From DAOLOF01 sp964463605 (GTDB lineage Bacteria > Patescibacteriota > Microgenomatia > UBA1400 > PJMF01), in the NCBI GenBank assembly GCA_964463605.1, contig CAYXBZ010000001.1, forward strand, positions 7,842 to 71,841: a stretch of 64,000 nt of DNA, read 5' to 3'. The position numbers and the translations under genes were made by a program. Positions 63,084-64,000 of this stretch are shown here, piece after piece; position 1 is the first letter of the stretch; each line of letters starts with the position of its first letter. The notes under the pieces are model-generated. The model saw only the letters and a program-made list of their open reading frames with translations, had not been told where the DNA came from and made no database searches.

Positions 63084-63407
63084 TTAGTTCTTAATTTTAT
63101 CTTTTTTTCCAGATTTTTGCTCTTGCTCAGATTGACTACTTTTTTCAAGTCTTCGTTGTACTTTTGCGAGCTCCATAGTGACTATCACCGCTAGGGTGGT
63201 AACTACCAATGAGTACACGAGAAGAGAAATAATTCCTCCTCCCTCTCCCAAAATTGGAGTTAGGTACTGTGATACAGCAGTGCGAATCAACTCATTCCAG
63301 GCTAAAGCAACTACCAAGCCAAAACCACTGGTTGATAGAGTAATAATGTTTTTGATGATCGCCAAGGGCAATTCATCTAGGTGTTGGGGTGTTTGTATTT
63401 TTGACAT
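63084..63407 (-). CDS. DUF5654-like small membrane protein
   Basis: 107 residues. Two membrane helices (about 20-42 and 60-82) around ALAWNELIRTAVSQYLTP, then a Lys-rich tail. The ALAWN-E element matches what I recall of DUF5654 proteins in archaea and CPR. A TATAAT (63415-63420, minus strand) ends 7 bases before the ATG and lies inside the palindrome GTCGTAT-T-ATACGAC. Operon with nnrD. Confidence 0.65.
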   Translation of the reverse strand: MSKIQTPQHLDELPLAIIKNIITLSTSGFGLVVALAWNELIRTAVSQYLTPILGEGGGIISLLVYSLVVTTLAVIVTMELAKVQRRLEKSSQSEQEQKSGKKDKIKN

Positions 63408-63409
63408 AT

Positions 63410-63424
63410 GTCGTATTATACGAC
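63410..63424 (-). promoter_or_regulatory. -10 element inside a palindrome (operator candidate)
   Basis: GTCGTAT T ATACGAC, a perfect 7-bp inverted repeat about one central base, covers the TATAAT of the DUF5654-nnrD operon. A protein bound here would block the polymerase. Leaderless-type spacing (7 bases to the ATG). Confidence 0.45.
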
Positions 63425-63637
63425 TTCTATTTTTTTATGCATTAATTTGTTGAGAGAAGATAGTACGTTGTTAATGTCAACCGAGTTTTGAACTTAAATT
63501 TGTTGTTGATGAATATTTAATCCTGCATTTTTTGCAAAAATCGATTAGAATGTCGATCACTAGCTAGTATTTTTAAAGGTGTTTTCCGTTTTGTTTAACG
63601 TTAAGCAAAAACAAAAAATTGATTTAACAATAAGAAA

Positions 63638-64000
63638 ATGTATCAGCCTAATTTTTCATTAACCAACAATCTTCTTACTTATGTAAGCTCAATCGAGTCA
63701 GCCAAGGCTTTAATTGATCATTCACCACTCGTTCCGGCCTGGGATGCTAAATTCAAAAAAGATGCTATGGCAAGAACGATTCACTTTGGAACTAAGATTG
63801 AAGGGAATGACTTAACTCAAGATCAAGCTCAAAAGGTAGCTCGTTTGGAACTGGTAGACGATCCTGAAGAAGCAGCGAAGCGAGCGGGCATTATTGCCCG
63901 CGAGCGCGATATCCAAGAAGTGCTTAATTATAGAAATGTTATTAAATGGATTGATGAGCAGGATGCCACTCTGGCATCTGGATTGCTGTCCGAGAAAACT
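63638..64000 (+). CDS. Fic family protein (N-terminal part, cut by window end)
   Basis: 121 residues visible, open at the window end. N-terminal Fic_N-type region with HFGTKIEGNDLTQDQAQKVAR; the IEGN-L-T stretch is the autoinhibitory-helix motif of Fic AMP-transferases with the inhibitory Glu. The catalytic HPFxxGNGR motif is beyond the window. Could be a toxin or a regulator of a cellular target. Confidence 0.85.
   Translation, partial: MYQPNFSLTNNLLTYVSSIESAKALIDHSPLVPAWDAKFKKDAMARTIHFGTKIEGNDLTQDQAQKVARLELVDDPEEAAKRAGIIARERDIQEVLNYRNVIKWIDEQDATLASGLLSEKT

Noticed and set aside
1..64000. CRISPR array or Cas genes
   Set aside because: No regularly spaced repeats and no Cas-like proteins were seen anywhere in the window.
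1..64000. Alternative genetic code (TGA as Gly, as in Gracilibacteria)
   Set aside because: Several genes, including rnhA, yidD and dnaN-neighbouring frames, end or are bounded by TGA at the family's natural end, and no conserved protein needs read-through of TGA.

Overview
The window looks like a chromosome segment of a Candidate Phyla Radiation (Patescibacteria) bacterium, probably Microgenomates/WWE3/Dojkabacteria-like. The reasons are the pairing of a dnaA-dnaN/rpmH-rnpA-yidD-yidC-jag core with CPR-typical proteins (DUF4012, VanW, SpoIID, sortase, PrgI/VirB4 secretion genes, many TrbC/VirB2-like small membrane proteins), a fragmentary metabolism, scarce Shine-Dalgarno sites and an archaeal-style mevalonate pathway. 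TGA is used as a stop (for example rnhA and yidD), so the Gracilibacteria code is not in use. The lineage is inferred from gene content only. A run of 100 N (18416-18515) shows this is a scaffold.

Layout. 1-8.2 kb, mostly minus strand: sortase, radA with a low-complexity insert, a small membrane protein, a cytidylyltransferase-like enzyme, a nucleotidyltransferase, and a membrane-anchored solute-binding protein; two gene-free stretches carry palindromic repeats and a strong hairpin. 8.3-13.1 kb: VanW protein, an AbiEii-type toxin with its small partner, and a SpoIID/LytB protein. 13.3-34.8 kb: a large type IV secretion-like locus (two Cys-rich VirB2-like proteins, a glycosidase/transglycosylase-like protein cut by the gap, VirB6/TrbL-like, a huge M23 peptidase protein, PrgI/VirB3-like, TraC-like and VirB4 ATPase), interrupted by two minus-strand genes. 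No relaxase or VirD4 coupling protein is seen. 34.8-44.2 kb: dnaA, a well-defined oriC with DnaA boxes and DnaA-trio repeats, dnaN, rpmH, rnpA, yidD, yidC, jag, rnhA and a DUF4012 protein. 44.6-48.1 kb: ribosomal protein bL25, a small membrane protein and valS.

48.4-54.8 kb is a tight plus-strand operon for isoprenoid synthesis: class I HMG-CoA reductase, archaeal-type HMG-CoA synthase, thiolase, a DUF35 OB-fold protein, type 1 IPP isomerase, a Nudix hydrolase, isopentenyl phosphate kinase and undecaprenyl diphosphate synthase. IPK implies the modified (archaeal-like) lower mevalonate route; the steps between mevalonate and isopentenyl phosphate are not in the window. 54.8-58.4 kb is a minus-strand array of seven TrbC/VirB2-like pilin paralogues, one of which has a consensus promoter, a Shine-Dalgarno and a terminator of its own. 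58.6-64 kb: a second AbiEii pair, tRNA-His, an ECF-like sigma factor with a small membrane protein, recF, NAD(P)H-hydrate dehydratase, a DUF5654-like protein and the start of a Fic protein.

Taken together the window encodes replication initiation, the isoprenoid carrier-lipid route and a cell-envelope apparatus (secretion channel, wall hydrolases and many pilin-like subunits) that would suit an episymbiotic cell attaching to or exchanging material with a host. That last role is inference.
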